Source: Deltaproteobacteria bacterium UBA6106
Lineage (GTDB): Bacteria; Desulfobacterota; Syntrophorhabdia; Syntrophorhabdales; Syntrophorhabdaceae
Assembly (NCBI GenBank): GCA_002428485.1
Contig: DIWM01000050.1
Location: forward strand, 1-64,000
Direction: 5' to 3'
DNA: 64,000 bases
Shown: positions 16,188 through 24,480 of the stretch, piece by piece
Layout: each line of letters starts with the position of its first letter
How positions within the stretch are numbered: the stretch's first letter is position 1
Made by a program: the position numbers and the translations under genes
The notes under the pieces: generated by a model
What the model saw: the letters and a program-made list of their open reading frames with translations, nothing else
What the model was told of the DNA's origin: nothing
The model's database searches: none

Positions 16188-17675
16188 TTACAGGCTTCCC
16201 CACTTTTCCCTGAGCAGGTCGCCGAGATTTCCCAGCCCGCCTGTTGCCTGCTCTTCTTTTTTCACGGTGTCCCTGTAGGAATTGTAGACATCTTCCTCTA
16301 TCTTTTCATCCACCTTGTTTCTGCTGAGGGTGACCTTCTTGCGGTGTTTGTCTACTTCGGTCACAATGGCCTGAAGGGCAGTACCGGCCGGAAACATGCG
16401 GTTATGGTTGGTGCCGCGCGGTGTTCCCATCTCTGAATTGGGGATGAACCCGGTGAGATAGTCTCCTATCCTGAGAAACACGCCGGCAGGTATCACCTTC
16501 TCCACGGTCCCGTGAATGATATCGCTGACAGAAGGGAGCTGTATCGCGTCGAGGTCGATCTTCTGTTCCATAGAGAGCGTTATCTTTCTGCTTGCGGCGT
16601 TGACATCAATGACGCGCGCCTCTAACCACTGTCCGACCTCCACGACCTCTTTCGGGTGTTTTATACGTTTCCCTGTGCCGAACTTTGAGATAGGTATGAG
16701 TCCGTCTACGCCCGGCTCCAGATTTACAAAGGCGCCGAAGCCTTCAAGCCGGACAACAATGCCCTTGACCATGCTTTCGATGGGATATTTATCGGCAGCG
16801 CTTGCATAGGGGTCGGGCTGCATCGATTTAATGCTCAGGGTAAGACGGTTCTTTTCCCAGTCAATGGCAATGACCTTTACGGTTACCTCCTGGCCTGTTG
16901 ACAGAATGTTCTCAGCCTTTTCTGCCCGATTCCACGAGAGCTCGCTGGACGGAATGAGCCCGTCGATGCCGCCGAGATCGACAAAGGCGCCGAACTTTTG
17001 TATTGCACGGACCCTTCCTGTAACTTCTATGCCTACCTGAAGGCTCTCCCGGAACTCTGCAAGCCTCTCCTGCTGTTCTTCTTCAAGGAGTATCCTCCGG
17101 GAAAGGATCACATTGCGCCCGTTTTCCTTATATTCAAGAATCTTAAAAGGAAATGTCTGGTTGATATAGGACTCGGACTTCCGTTCGCCTTTCATGTCAA
17201 TATGCGAAAAGGGACAGAAGCACCTGATCTTACCGATATGGACCTCAAAGCCGCCTTTGAGCTCACCGGTGACCTTCCCATTGACCGGCAGATTTGCCTC
17301 GTAGGCGTTGCGGATGCCCTGCAGGTCAACCGTAGAATATCCTTTGCTGCGGCTGGTAAATCTTTTCAGGCCGTCAGAAAAGGCTACAAAAAAGGCGTCG
17401 ATGGTATCGCCTTCGCTTACATGATAGGTGCCGTCCTCTTTTAAAAATTCGTTCAGGTTTATAACCCCTTCGCTTTTACCACCAAGGTCGATAAAGACAT
17501 AATCCCCTGAGATGCTCACTATCGTCGCATTGACCCTCTGGCCCGGTTCCAGTCTTTTGGAGCCTGAGCTGCTTTTTTCGAAAAGCGTGGCAAAATCCTC
17601 TTCTTCAGTGCCGTACATGGTGCTTGCGTTGGTGTCTGCGTCGGGTATGGTATTTTGAGTGTTTTCTTCAGTCAT
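16188..17675 (-). CDS. S1 RNA-binding domain protein (ribosomal protein S1-like)
   Basis: The 495-residue protein starts with an acidic leader and then shows about five S1 OB-fold repeats (roughly 44-112, 127-196, 212-280, 298-368, 386-452). Typical repeat endings are KRFTSRSK, RNVILSRR, NRLTLSIK and RKITLSME. Repeats three and four have the best FGAFVDL/FGAFVNL signatures. It lacks a sixth repeat and is shorter than most RpsA proteins (about 550-570), so it may be S1 itself or a paralogue. The ribosome site is GAGGG 10 bases before ATG. It stands alone on the minus strand between repeat clusters. Confidence 0.8.
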   Translation of the reverse strand: MTEENTQNTIPDADTNASTMYGTEEEDFATLFEKSSSGSKRLEPGQRVNATIVSISGDYVFIDLGGKSEGVINLNEFLKEDGTYHVSEGDTIDAFFVAFSDGLKRFTSRSKGYSTVDLQGIRNAYEANLPVNGKVTGELKGGFEVHIGKIRCFCPFSHIDMKGERKSESYINQTFPFKILEYKENGRNVILSRRILLEEEQQERLAEFRESLQVGIEVTGRVRAIQKFGAFVDLGGIDGLIPSSELSWNRAEKAENILSTGQEVTVKVIAIDWEKNRLTLSIKSMQPDPYASAADKYPIESMVKGIVVRLEGFGAFVNLEPGVDGLIPISKFGTGKRIKHPKEVVEVGQWLEARVIDVNAASRKITLSMEQKIDLDAIQLPSVSDIIHGTVEKVIPAGVFLRIGDYLTGFIPNSEMGTPRGTNHNRMFPAGTALQAIVTEVDKHRKKVTLSRNKVDEKIEEDVYNSYRDTVKKEEQATGGLGNLGDLLREKWGSL

Positions 17676-17766
17676 TTTTCAGCCCTCTTATGGAACGATG
17701 TTAGTGAACCTATAATCTACACTTTCTAATCCGGAAAGTCCAGAAAAAGCAGAAAATGAAGAAATC

Positions 17767-17843
17767 AGCTCATAGTTCATAGCTCATGGCAAGGGCAAAA
17801 ACTTTCCTGTTTGCTATCAGCCATGAGCTATGAACTATGAGCT
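17767..17843. repeat. Inverted repeat, GCTCAT family
   Basis: AGCTCATAGTTCATAGCTC on the left faces the reverse complement GAGCTATGAACTATGAGCT on the right, with about 30 bases between. It lies between the divergent S1 and larE genes. It could act as a hairpin in either transcript. Confidence 0.85.
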
Positions 17844-17890
17844 ATTCTTATTTGACAATTACCATGCCATGAAATAACATATGCTGCATC

Positions 17891-18700
17891 ATGGATATTG
17901 ACCTGAAATATGAGAAGCTGAAGGAGATTGTCGGGGGCCTGGAGAGGGTCATCGTCGCCTATTCGGGAGGGGCGGACAGCACCCTCCTTTTGAAGGCCTC
18001 TATCGATGCCCTCGGCAGGGGGAATGTACTTGCTGTTGTTGCCTCTTCGCCGATCTGTCCGGTCCAGGACATCCACGATGCCGAAAAGACCGCAAAAGAC
18101 ATCGGCGCAGAGTGTGTGGTTGCCGAAACATCCCAGTTAAATAACTATAATTTTATTAAAAATTCAATAGATAGATGTTATTATTGTAAGCAAATTATTA
18201 TCAATGAGTTAATAAATATTGGAAATAATAAAGGAATAAGTAATATTACCGAAGGTTCTCACCATGACGATATGTCCGATCTCAGACCAGGGAGCAAGGC
18301 GTGCCGGGAGAAGGGCGTCATAAGCCCGCTCCGGATGGCAGAGCTGACAAAGAAAGAGATCCGGGAGCTTTCAAGGGTGCTCGGGCTTCACACGGCGGAC
18401 AGGCCATCTGATACCTGTCTCGCAACGAGGATTCCTTACGGGACGCCGATAGACAGGGCGCTGCTGGAAAGGGTGGGCAGGTCGGAGCGCTTTATAAAAG
18501 ACCTTGGCGTAAGGCGGGCGAGGGTAAGGTGCCATGGGAATATCGCCCGGATCGAAGTGGCGGAGAATGAACTTGAAAAGATCATGGAGAATAGGGACAA
18601 TGTTGCTGAAGCATTGAGGGAATACGGATTCATGTACATCGCCCTCGACCTTGAGGGATACAGAAGCGGGAGCATGAATGAAGCGGCTCATAGCTCATAG
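17891..18700 (+). CDS. larE: LarE-type ATP-dependent sulfur transferase
   Basis: The 269-residue protein is a PP-loop enzyme with AYSGGADSTLLLK (about 23-35). LarE adenylates and sulfurises the pyridinium dicarboxylate precursor of the nickel-pincer cofactor. Three cysteines are placed as in the [4Fe-4S]-type LarE proteins: C96 and C99 in DRCYYCKQ, and C176 in SDTCLATRIPYG. This suggests cluster-based rather than sacrificial sulfur transfer (inference). Two oddities stand out. Codons for about residues 83-120 are extremely AT-rich compared with the flanks. The last residues AAHSS and the stop are read from a GCTCAT-family repeat. No larA, larB or larC is in the window. Confidence 0.9.
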   Translation: MDIDLKYEKLKEIVGGLERVIVAYSGGADSTLLLKASIDALGRGNVLAVVASSPICPVQDIHDAEKTAKDIGAECVVAETSQLNNYNFIKNSIDRCYYCKQIIINELINIGNNKGISNITEGSHHDDMSDLRPGSKACREKGVISPLRMAELTKKEIRELSRVLGLHTADRPSDTCLATRIPYGTPIDRALLERVGRSERFIKDLGVRRARVRCHGNIARIEVAENELEKIMENRDNVAEALREYGFMYIALDLEGYRSGSMNEAAHSS

Positions 18701-18918
18701 CTCATGGCTAAACAGATACCGGATACTTGATATTGGTTGCTCGTTTCTTGATGCTCGATGCCAGATGCTGGATGCCTGCAAAAAATGCTCGCATGGCATC
18801 TCGATTCTCGTTCCTTATTTTTTGAATTGCGTTCGACCAGCATCCAGCATTGAGAATCCAGTATCAAGCGTCTCATTGAACGGATCTTGCCATGAGCTAT
18901 CAGCTATGAGCTATGAGC
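18685..18918. repeat. Nested inverted repeat between larE and the alcohol dehydrogenase
   Basis: The outer arms are GGCTCATAGCTCATAGCTC and its complement ending GAGCTATGAGCC. Inside is a second inverted pair built from GATACCGGATACTTGATA / GATGCTGGATGC words and their complements (GCATCCAGCAT, CCAGTATCAAG). A repeat inside a repeat suggests successive insertion. The outer left arm overlaps the last codons of larE. Confidence 0.85.
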
Positions 18919-18934
18919 CAAAAAGGAGTTTATC

Positions 18935-19963
18935 ATGAAGGCGATGGTGATCAATAAAATTTGCAGGCTTGATGTGGATAAGAAACCGCTGGAGCGCATG
19001 GAAATGCCCGTCCCTGTCCCGGGAGAGAAGGAATTGCTTGTCAAGGTATCTGTGTGCGGCGTCTGTCATACTGAACTGGATGAGATCGAGGGGAGGACGC
19101 CGCCGCCGGTATTCCCCATGATCCCTGGCCACCAGGCAATCGGGACAATAGCAGAGACAGGCAGCGAGGTGACACGGTTCCGGAAGGGGGCGAGGGTGGG
19201 GATCGCATGGATCCATTCCGCCTGCGGCGCCTGTAAATTCTGCCTTGAAGGCAACGAAAATCTCTGTGCCGATTTCGAGGCAACGGGAAGAGACGCACAC
19301 GGCGGCTATGCGGAATTTACGACGGTCGGGGAGGATTTTGCCTACAGGATACCTGAAGCCTTTACTGACTTTGAGGCAGCCCCGCTTCTGTGCGCCGGGA
19401 CCATAGGGTACAGGTCTCTGAGGCTGACCGGCATGAAAGACGGGGAGATTCTGGCGTTGATCGGTTTCGGGGCCTCCGCTCACCTCGTTATCCAGATGGC
19501 GCAGTACAGGTACCCGAACTCAAAGATATTTGTCTTCGCGAGGAGCGCCGGAGAAAGGGAATTTGCAAAGGAACTGGGGGCATACTGGGCCGGTGATACA
19601 TCCGATGAGCCGCCGGAAAAATTCCATCGTGCAATCGATACCACGCCCGTATGGGGGACCATCGTTGACGGTTTGAAGAATATGGAAAAAGGCGGCAGGT
19701 TCGTCATCAACGCTATCCGTAAAGAAGAGTCGGATAAAGAGGCACTCATGAAGATCGATTACCCGGAGCACTTGTGGCTGGAGAAAGAGATCAAGAGCGT
19801 GGCAAATGTCGCCGGACAGGATGTGCAGGAATTCCTTGACCTTGCCGCAAAAATTCCCATCAAACCGGAGGTACAGGTCTACAGACTGGAAGAGGCAAAT
19901 CAGGCGCTTACCGATCTCAAGGAAAAGAGGATAAGAGGGGCTAAGGTATTAAAAATATCTTGA
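18935..19963 (+). CDS. Zinc-dependent alcohol dehydrogenase family protein
   Basis: The 342-residue medium-chain dehydrogenase has the catalytic zinc segment CGVCHTELD (about 38-46) and GHQAIG. The structural zinc loop has four cysteines in CGACKFCLEGNENLC near 97-111. The Rossmann loop is GFGASAHLVIQMAQ near 180. The GFGASAH form, rather than the usual GxGGLG, occurs in a subset of the family. It starts at ATG 18935 after AAGGAG. It is monocistronic between repeats and a tRNA. The substrate is unknown; an aldehyde or alcohol from fermentation or aromatic-ring products is possible. Confidence 0.85.
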   Translation: MKAMVINKICRLDVDKKPLERMEMPVPVPGEKELLVKVSVCGVCHTELDEIEGRTPPPVFPMIPGHQAIGTIAETGSEVTRFRKGARVGIAWIHSACGACKFCLEGNENLCADFEATGRDAHGGYAEFTTVGEDFAYRIPEAFTDFEAAPLLCAGTIGYRSLRLTGMKDGEILALIGFGASAHLVIQMAQYRYPNSKIFVFARSAGEREFAKELGAYWAGDTSDEPPEKFHRAIDTTPVWGTIVDGLKNMEKGGRFVINAIRKEESDKEALMKIDYPEHLWLEKEIKSVANVAGQDVQEFLDLAAKIPIKPEVQVYRLEEANQALTDLKEKRIRGAKVLKIS

Positions 19964-20030
19964 TGTTATATATTTTTAATGATAAATTTGATGAAGAATT
20001 ATGTATAATGCATTATAATAAAAAGAAAAA

Positions 20031-20115
20031 TGCCGAAGACGGGACTTGAACCCACACAGGCTTAGAGCCTACTAGACCCTGAATCTAGCGCGTCTGCCAA
20101 TTCCGCCACTTCGGC
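20031..20115 (-). tRNA. tRNA-Leu, anticodon CAG
   Basis: Read on the minus strand the acceptor stem is GCCGAAG (20115-20109) with CTTCGGC (20038-20032) and discriminator A at 20031. The D arm contains GGCGGAATTGGCAGACGC. The anticodon loop TTCAGGG sits in a CTAGA/TCTAG stem and gives CAG. A long variable arm and GGTTCAAGTCC T arm complete a class II leucine tRNA. No CCA is encoded after A 20031. Confidence 0.95.
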
Positions 20116-20130
20116 ACTATCGGCTAATAA

Positions 20131-20157
20131 AGTATATGGATACTGCCGATAAGTCAA
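20131..20157 (-). promoter_or_regulatory. Putative promoter of tRNA-Leu(CAG)
   Basis: On the minus strand TTGACT (20157-20152) is followed after 15 bases by TATACT (20136-20131), or after 17 by TACTTT. Initiation would fall about 10 bases before the tRNA 5' end. It lies in the 51-base gap to the divergent ribF. Confidence 0.5.
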
Positions 20158-20166
20158 GAGGTGTGA

Positions 20167-21090
20167 GTGAAAATTTTTGAATCACTGGATATTCCGGAAA
20201 GATTTACGCGGCCGGTCCTTACCATCGGCAACTACGACGGGATACACGCAGGCCACAGAAAGATCATAGAACGGGTGAAGCAGAAGGCGAAAGAACTGTC
20301 CGGGACCTCAATGCTCATGACCTTCCACCCGCACCCGATGAGCGTCCTGAGACCGGAAAAGTATACACGCATCATTACCCCGCTCTATGTGAAGAAAAGG
20401 CTGGTAGAGGAGACGGGCATCGATGTGTTGCTTATCGTTCCCTTTAATGATGAGTTCAGGGGAATAGAAGCGGCGAGATTTATCACGGATATCCTGATAA
20501 AAAGGATCGGTGTGGCAGGAGTGATCGTGGGGCACGATTTCAGGTTCGGAAAGGACGGGGCAGGGGACGTAAGGATGCTCCGGGGATTTTCCGAGGATTA
20601 CGATATCTATCTCGGGGTTGTTGAACCGGTGACCGTTGACGGGGAGAGGGTGGGGAGCAACAGGATCAGGAAGATGATCACCGCCGGCGATGTTGACAGG
20701 GCGAAAAGACTACTGGAAAGGCCTCACATGATCGGCGGCATCGTGGTCCAGGGCAAAAGCAGGGGCACCGAGATCGGTTTTCCCACCATCAACCTTGCAA
20801 CCTCTTTCGAACTTATCCCGAAGGAAGGTGTTTACGTAACAGAAACAGGGATCGGCGGGAAACGATATCCCTCCGTGACGAACATCGGCTATAATCCGAC
20901 GTTCGATGACAGCCGGGAACTGACCGTGGAAACGTTTATTCTCGGTTTTTCCGAAGACGTTTACGGGAAAGATGTCTACCTGTATTTTCATAAGCGCATC
21001 CGCGCGGAGATGAAGTTCACAGGCATAGAGGAATTGAAAGACCGCATAGCGAAGGATGTGGAAACAGCGAGGAAGTACTTTAGCTCATAG
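20167..21090 (+). CDS. ribF: Bifunctional riboflavin kinase / FAD synthetase
   Basis: The 307-residue protein has the nucleotidyltransferase motif GNYDGIHAGHR (about 21-31) of the N-terminal FAD synthetase, with FRFGKDGAGD near 123. The C-terminal riboflavin kinase domain starts near 183 with GKSRGTEIGFPTINL and ends with KFTGIEELKDRIAKD. It makes FMN and FAD, which the flavoproteins encoded nearby need. The start is GTG 20167 with an AGAGG-like site just upstream. The TAG stop lies inside the first unit of a GCTCAT-family repeat. Confidence 0.95.
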   Translation: MKIFESLDIPERFTRPVLTIGNYDGIHAGHRKIIERVKQKAKELSGTSMLMTFHPHPMSVLRPEKYTRIITPLYVKKRLVEETGIDVLLIVPFNDEFRGIEAARFITDILIKRIGVAGVIVGHDFRFGKDGAGDVRMLRGFSEDYDIYLGVVEPVTVDGERVGSNRIRKMITAGDVDRAKRLLERPHMIGGIVVQGKSRGTEIGFPTINLATSFELIPKEGVYVTETGIGGKRYPSVTNIGYNPTFDDSRELTVETFILGFSEDVYGKDVYLYFHKRIRAEMKFTGIEELKDRIAKDVETARKYFSS

Positions 21091-21330
21091 CTGATAGCTC
21101 ATAGCTCACGGCAAATGCAAGCACGTAAGGTTTCATTCTGACGAAGGAAGAACAATCCTAAGCACGAAGCACTAAACAATATCAAAATCCAAATATCAAA
21201 TGTTCAAAATAAAAGCCTTCAATACATTTTGAATTTTGAACATTTGAATTTGTTTAGGATTTAGATATTAGGATTTCGTGCTTGGTTCCGCTACTCTCAG
21301 CTCTCAGCTCTCAGCTCTCAGCTCTCAGCT
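21082..21330. repeat. Three repeat types between ribF and the response regulator
   Basis: The stretch begins with AGCTCATAGCTGATAGCTC words that contain the ribF stop. An AT-rich inverted repeat follows (AATCCAAATATCAAATG facing CATTTGAATT and TTTAGATATTAGGATTT). It ends with five CAGCTCTCAGCTCTCAGCT words at about 21295-21330. Confidence 0.8.
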
Positions 21331-21333
21331 TAT

Positions 21334-22530
21334 TTACTCTTCCTTAAACACATATATCGCTCCTATGATCGGGTCGCGCCTGTTCCGCTCTGTAATTACC
21401 TGGAGTATCCGCTCCTGCAGCGTGACGCCTTTGGGAAGGAGCTTTAAGCCACTTGAGGAATAGATATCTTCGGCGATCACCATCCCCGGCTGCAGTTCAT
21501 CGAGCTTGATCCTTTGCTTGTTCGCTGACTGGTTTGCGTCCTTTTCAATGAGAAAATCAATGAAATGCGATGCTATCTCCGGGTCTAAGGACTTATTCAC
21601 GGCAAGTTTCATCTCCAGGATAATATCCTCTGCAGATTTGCCCTCTTTGATGAGTTCCTCATGCAGGACGATTACGCGGAGTATCCTTGCTCCAACAGGT
21701 ATCTCTTCGCCGAGGAGGCTTTCCGGATGGCCTGAGCCGTCGTAATTTTCATACTGGTAATAGACGGCATTGGCAGCGTCCTTGAAGCCTGAAATGGTGG
21801 AGGTGATCATTGACCCGATGACCGGGTATTGATTGAAGGCGACCTGTTCTTCCATCGTGATGCCGCTCCTGTTTTTGTCGACGAGATGGTCCGGCAGCCC
21901 GACCTTTCCGATCTCATGGAGCAGGGCGGCGAAGATTATCTTCTTCTTCTCGGAATTTCTGATACCAAGCCTTGCGCAGATATATTCTGCTGCCTCCTTT
22001 GCCTCCCATGCCCTGTCTGCGGCCCCGGGGACGCGGAAATCGATGATCTTGAGGAGTATCGACGTGAGTTCCTTGAAATTTTTTTCAAGAAGTACGTTCG
22101 CGTCGGCCAGCTTTTCTTTTTCTTCCTGAAGTTCGTTCTGAAGATGTTTGATCCTCAGGAATGCCTTGATCTTGCTCATCAATACCGTGGCAGACGTTGA
22201 CTTTTCGATATAGTCGTCAGCGCCCTGCTCAAGCCCTTTGATCTTGTGGGAAACCTCTTTCTCAACGGTAAGGAGGATGAATATCGCCGAGGAGAGAGCC
22301 GTATCGCCTTTTACCTTGCGGCAGAACTCAATGCCGTCTGTTTTCGGCATATAGTAGTCGCTGATGATAAGGTCGGGCTGAATCTCTTTAGCAGCCCTGA
22401 AGCCTTCCTCGCCGTCAGAGGCCTCAAACACTTCGAATGCAGGATATTTTGACAGATATTTGCCTATAGCCCTGCGGAATACCGGATCATCATCGACGAG
22501 CAGGATTTTGATCTCTTTTTGTTCTTTCAT
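21334..22530 (-). CDS. Response regulator with degenerate HD-GYP output domain
   Basis: The 398-residue protein has a receiver domain (1-125) with acidic D13/D14, phospho-acceptor D58, T88 and K110. A coiled coil follows (about 127-155), then an HD-GYP-like domain (about 156-330) and a C-terminal extension. The output domain looks inactive. HD is HE (LLHEIGKVGLPD, 203-214), the usual HHE before DGSG is replaced in YYQYENYDGSGHP, and GYP is GHP. In active HD-GYP enzymes these residues bind metal to break down cyclic di-GMP. It overlaps motB by 4 bases. A signalling scaffold acting on the motor is a reasonable guess, not shown. Confidence 0.8.
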   Translation of the reverse strand: MKEQKEIKILLVDDDPVFRRAIGKYLSKYPAFEVFEASDGEEGFRAAKEIQPDLIISDYYMPKTDGIEFCRKVKGDTALSSAIFILLTVEKEVSHKIKGLEQGADDYIEKSTSATVLMSKIKAFLRIKHLQNELQEEKEKLADANVLLEKNFKELTSILLKIIDFRVPGAADRAWEAKEAAEYICARLGIRNSEKKKIIFAALLHEIGKVGLPDHLVDKNRSGITMEEQVAFNQYPVIGSMITSTISGFKDAANAVYYQYENYDGSGHPESLLGEEIPVGARILRVIVLHEELIKEGKSAEDIILEMKLAVNKSLDPEIASHFIDFLIEKDANQSANKQRIKLDELQPGMVIAEDIYSSSGLKLLPKGVTLQERILQVITERNRRDPIIGAIYVFKEE

Positions 22531-23339
22531 TTTTTCTCTGGTTTTGGGGGATTCTGAACCTTTTGATCGGGGTTAGGCGCCGGCTGTTTCCGGACTTCCA
22601 CGAGGATGCTGACGCGCCGGTTTGCGAAATCAAGGGGTTTGTCCGGGATCTTAAGGTTTCTGTCGGCAAAACCCCTTACCCCGATGACCTGATCTTTCTT
22701 GACCCCGTTTTCTTCAAGGATCTTGCGCGCCATATTTGCCCTGTCCGTGCTTAGTTCCCAGTTTGAGTAATTTGGGGTCTCATAAGGCCGGGCATCGGTG
22801 TATCCCTCAATGATTATCTGGTTTGGCAGGCGGCCAACCTCTTTTGCAACAAGCTTTAAGAGCTGGACCGTCTCGGTTTTTATCCTGGCGCTCCCGATAT
22901 CAAAGAAGAGGCCTGTTGAATTTTCCAGCAGCTCGATGCGGAGCCCATCCTTCGTAACCTGGATCTCTATCTTGTCCTTGAATTTGTCGAATGCCGGCGT
23001 TGCGGCTATGGCGTCCTCGATCTTCTTGCCTTCCAGCTTCAGCTTTTCCAGCTCGCCGGTGATCGTTTCCGTCTTTGCCGGTATGGGGCCCGACGACCCG
23101 TCGAGTATCCCTCCTGTGCGGTTCGTTGTATGTTTGAATACGCCGGGGTCCTTGAAATATGCTGCAATGGCGCCTTTTACGTTGCTGCTCTGACCGACGA
23201 TCCATAAGACGATAAAGAGCGCCATCATGGCTGTCACGAAGTCGGCGTAGGCGACCTTCCATGCCCCTCCGTGGTGGCCGCTGTGTCCCTTTTTCTTTTT
23301 TACAATGATCCGTACCGGGGTGTTGTGGTCGTCCATCAT
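22527..23339 (-). CDS. motB: Flagellar motor stator protein MotB
   Basis: The 270-residue protein has a basic N-terminus and one membrane helix with AYADFVTAMMALFIVLWIV. D33 is the proton-carrying aspartate of MotB. A plug-like segment and a periplasmic OmpA-type peptidoglycan-binding domain follow (about 125-260, with IIIEGYTDARPYETPNYSNW and VIGVRGFADRN). It overlaps motA upstream (4 bases) and the response regulator gene downstream. The C-terminus is a proline/lysine-rich tail. Confidence 0.95.
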   Translation of the reverse strand: MMDDHNTPVRIIVKKKKGHSGHHGGAWKVAYADFVTAMMALFIVLWIVGQSSNVKGAIAAYFKDPGVFKHTTNRTGGILDGSSGPIPAKTETITGELEKLKLEGKKIEDAIAATPAFDKFKDKIEIQVTKDGLRIELLENSTGLFFDIGSARIKTETVQLLKLVAKEVGRLPNQIIIEGYTDARPYETPNYSNWELSTDRANMARKILEENGVKKDQVIGVRGFADRNLKIPDKPLDFANRRVSILVEVRKQPAPNPDQKVQNPPKPEKK

Positions 23340-24193
23340 TTTTTAACACCTTTTACAAAGGTCTCCATCTCCTGGAAAGTGGGCCGGAAATCGCTGGGGA
23401 TTGACCGTCTCGCAAATTCAACGGATACGATGGGGTTGAACCCTTTTGCCAGCGAGATGACCCCTGCCTTGATCGCTTCGTAGACCTTTGAATCTTCCTC
23501 TGCGGCAAGGTCGAGATTTGTGGCGAGGGGCTGGATAAAGCCGTATGACAGGAATATCCCGAGGAAGGTTCCCACAAGGGCCACGGCTACCTTGTGGCCG
23601 ATCTCTTCGGGCGGGCCGTTAATGGCCTGCATGGTGATGACGATCCCGAGTACAGCGGCAACGATGCCGAGCCCTGGCATAGAGTCCCCTATCTTCTGCA
23701 GGATCATCCCCGGTTTTGTCCCTTCGTGGTGGTGGGTTTCGATATCCATGTCCATAAGGGTCTCAATGTCGTGTGGCGCTATGCCGCCGAGAACGATGAG
23801 CCGGAAGGTATCGGTCATAAATGAGATAAGATGGTGTTCCTTCAGAATATTGGGATAATTGGCGAATATCTTGCTCTTGTCGGGATGCTCGACATGCGAT
23901 TCGAGGGCGATGAGCCCGTCTTTTCTGGTGACCTGGAATATCTCGTACATGAGCTTGAGGAGGTCGAGATAGGTCTGTTTGTTGACCTTGCCCCCCTTCA
24001 AAGCGCCGAGGACAGACTTGATGATCTTGCCAAGGAGGGTTTTTGGGGTCGAGATAATGAGCGCGCCGAGAGCGGCGCCTCCGATAATGAGGAATTCAAC
24101 GGGCTGGATCAGGAGGGGCATTGGCCCGCCCTCCAGTATAAATCCCCCTATTACTGCCCCCAGAACGATGATAGAACCGACTATCACGAACAT
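23336..24193 (-). CDS. motA: Flagellar motor stator protein MotA
   Basis: The 285-residue protein shows four hydrophobic segments (about 2-20, 30-50, 165-190, 200-222) and the MotA/ExbB-family cytoplasmic loop with ETHHHEGTKPGMILQKIGDS. The pore-side GLGIVAAVLGIVITM precedes the last two helices. With MotB it forms the ion-driven stator. It is the first gene of a minus-strand operon motA-motB-regulator. No clear ribosome site or flagellar sigma-28 promoter is visible in the bases upstream. Confidence 0.95.
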   Translation of the reverse strand: MFVIVGSIIVLGAVIGGFILEGGPMPLLIQPVEFLIIGGAALGALIISTPKTLLGKIIKSVLGALKGGKVNKQTYLDLLKLMYEIFQVTRKDGLIALESHVEHPDKSKIFANYPNILKEHHLISFMTDTFRLIVLGGIAPHDIETLMDMDIETHHHEGTKPGMILQKIGDSMPGLGIVAAVLGIVITMQAINGPPEEIGHKVAVALVGTFLGIFLSYGFIQPLATNLDLAAEEDSKVYEAIKAGVISLAKGFNPIVSVEFARRSIPSDFRPTFQEMETFVKGVKK

Positions 24194-24360
24194 AGGGCTA
24201 TCCGGTTCCTGAAGAAGTGGCTGAAAAATACACTGTTTTCTTTAATCTCCTTCTGGTTTTTATATTCATGCCCCGGTTGCCTGCAATGAAGATGGCTGAA
24301 AACGCATCCATCGCTGAATAGGTTATCGGACAGCGGGGGAAAGAGTTAAGGAAGAAAATT

Positions 24361-24475
24361 GGCTCATGGCTCATAGCTCATAGCTGACAGCCGAAGAAGT
24401 CGTCAACATCGAATATCGATGATCGATCATCGAATATCGAATTTGCCATGAGCTATCAGCTATGAACTATGAGCC
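24361..24475. repeat. GCTCAT-family inverted repeat enclosing a 14-bp palindrome
   Basis: The outer arms are GGCTCATGGCTCATAGCTC and GAGCTATCAGCTATGAACTATGAGCC (complementary overall). Inside, ATCGAATATCG words flank the perfect palindrome GATGATCGATCATC at 24418-24431. It lies between the motA upstream region and the pyrC stop. Confidence 0.85.
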
Positions 24476-24480
24476 GCTCT

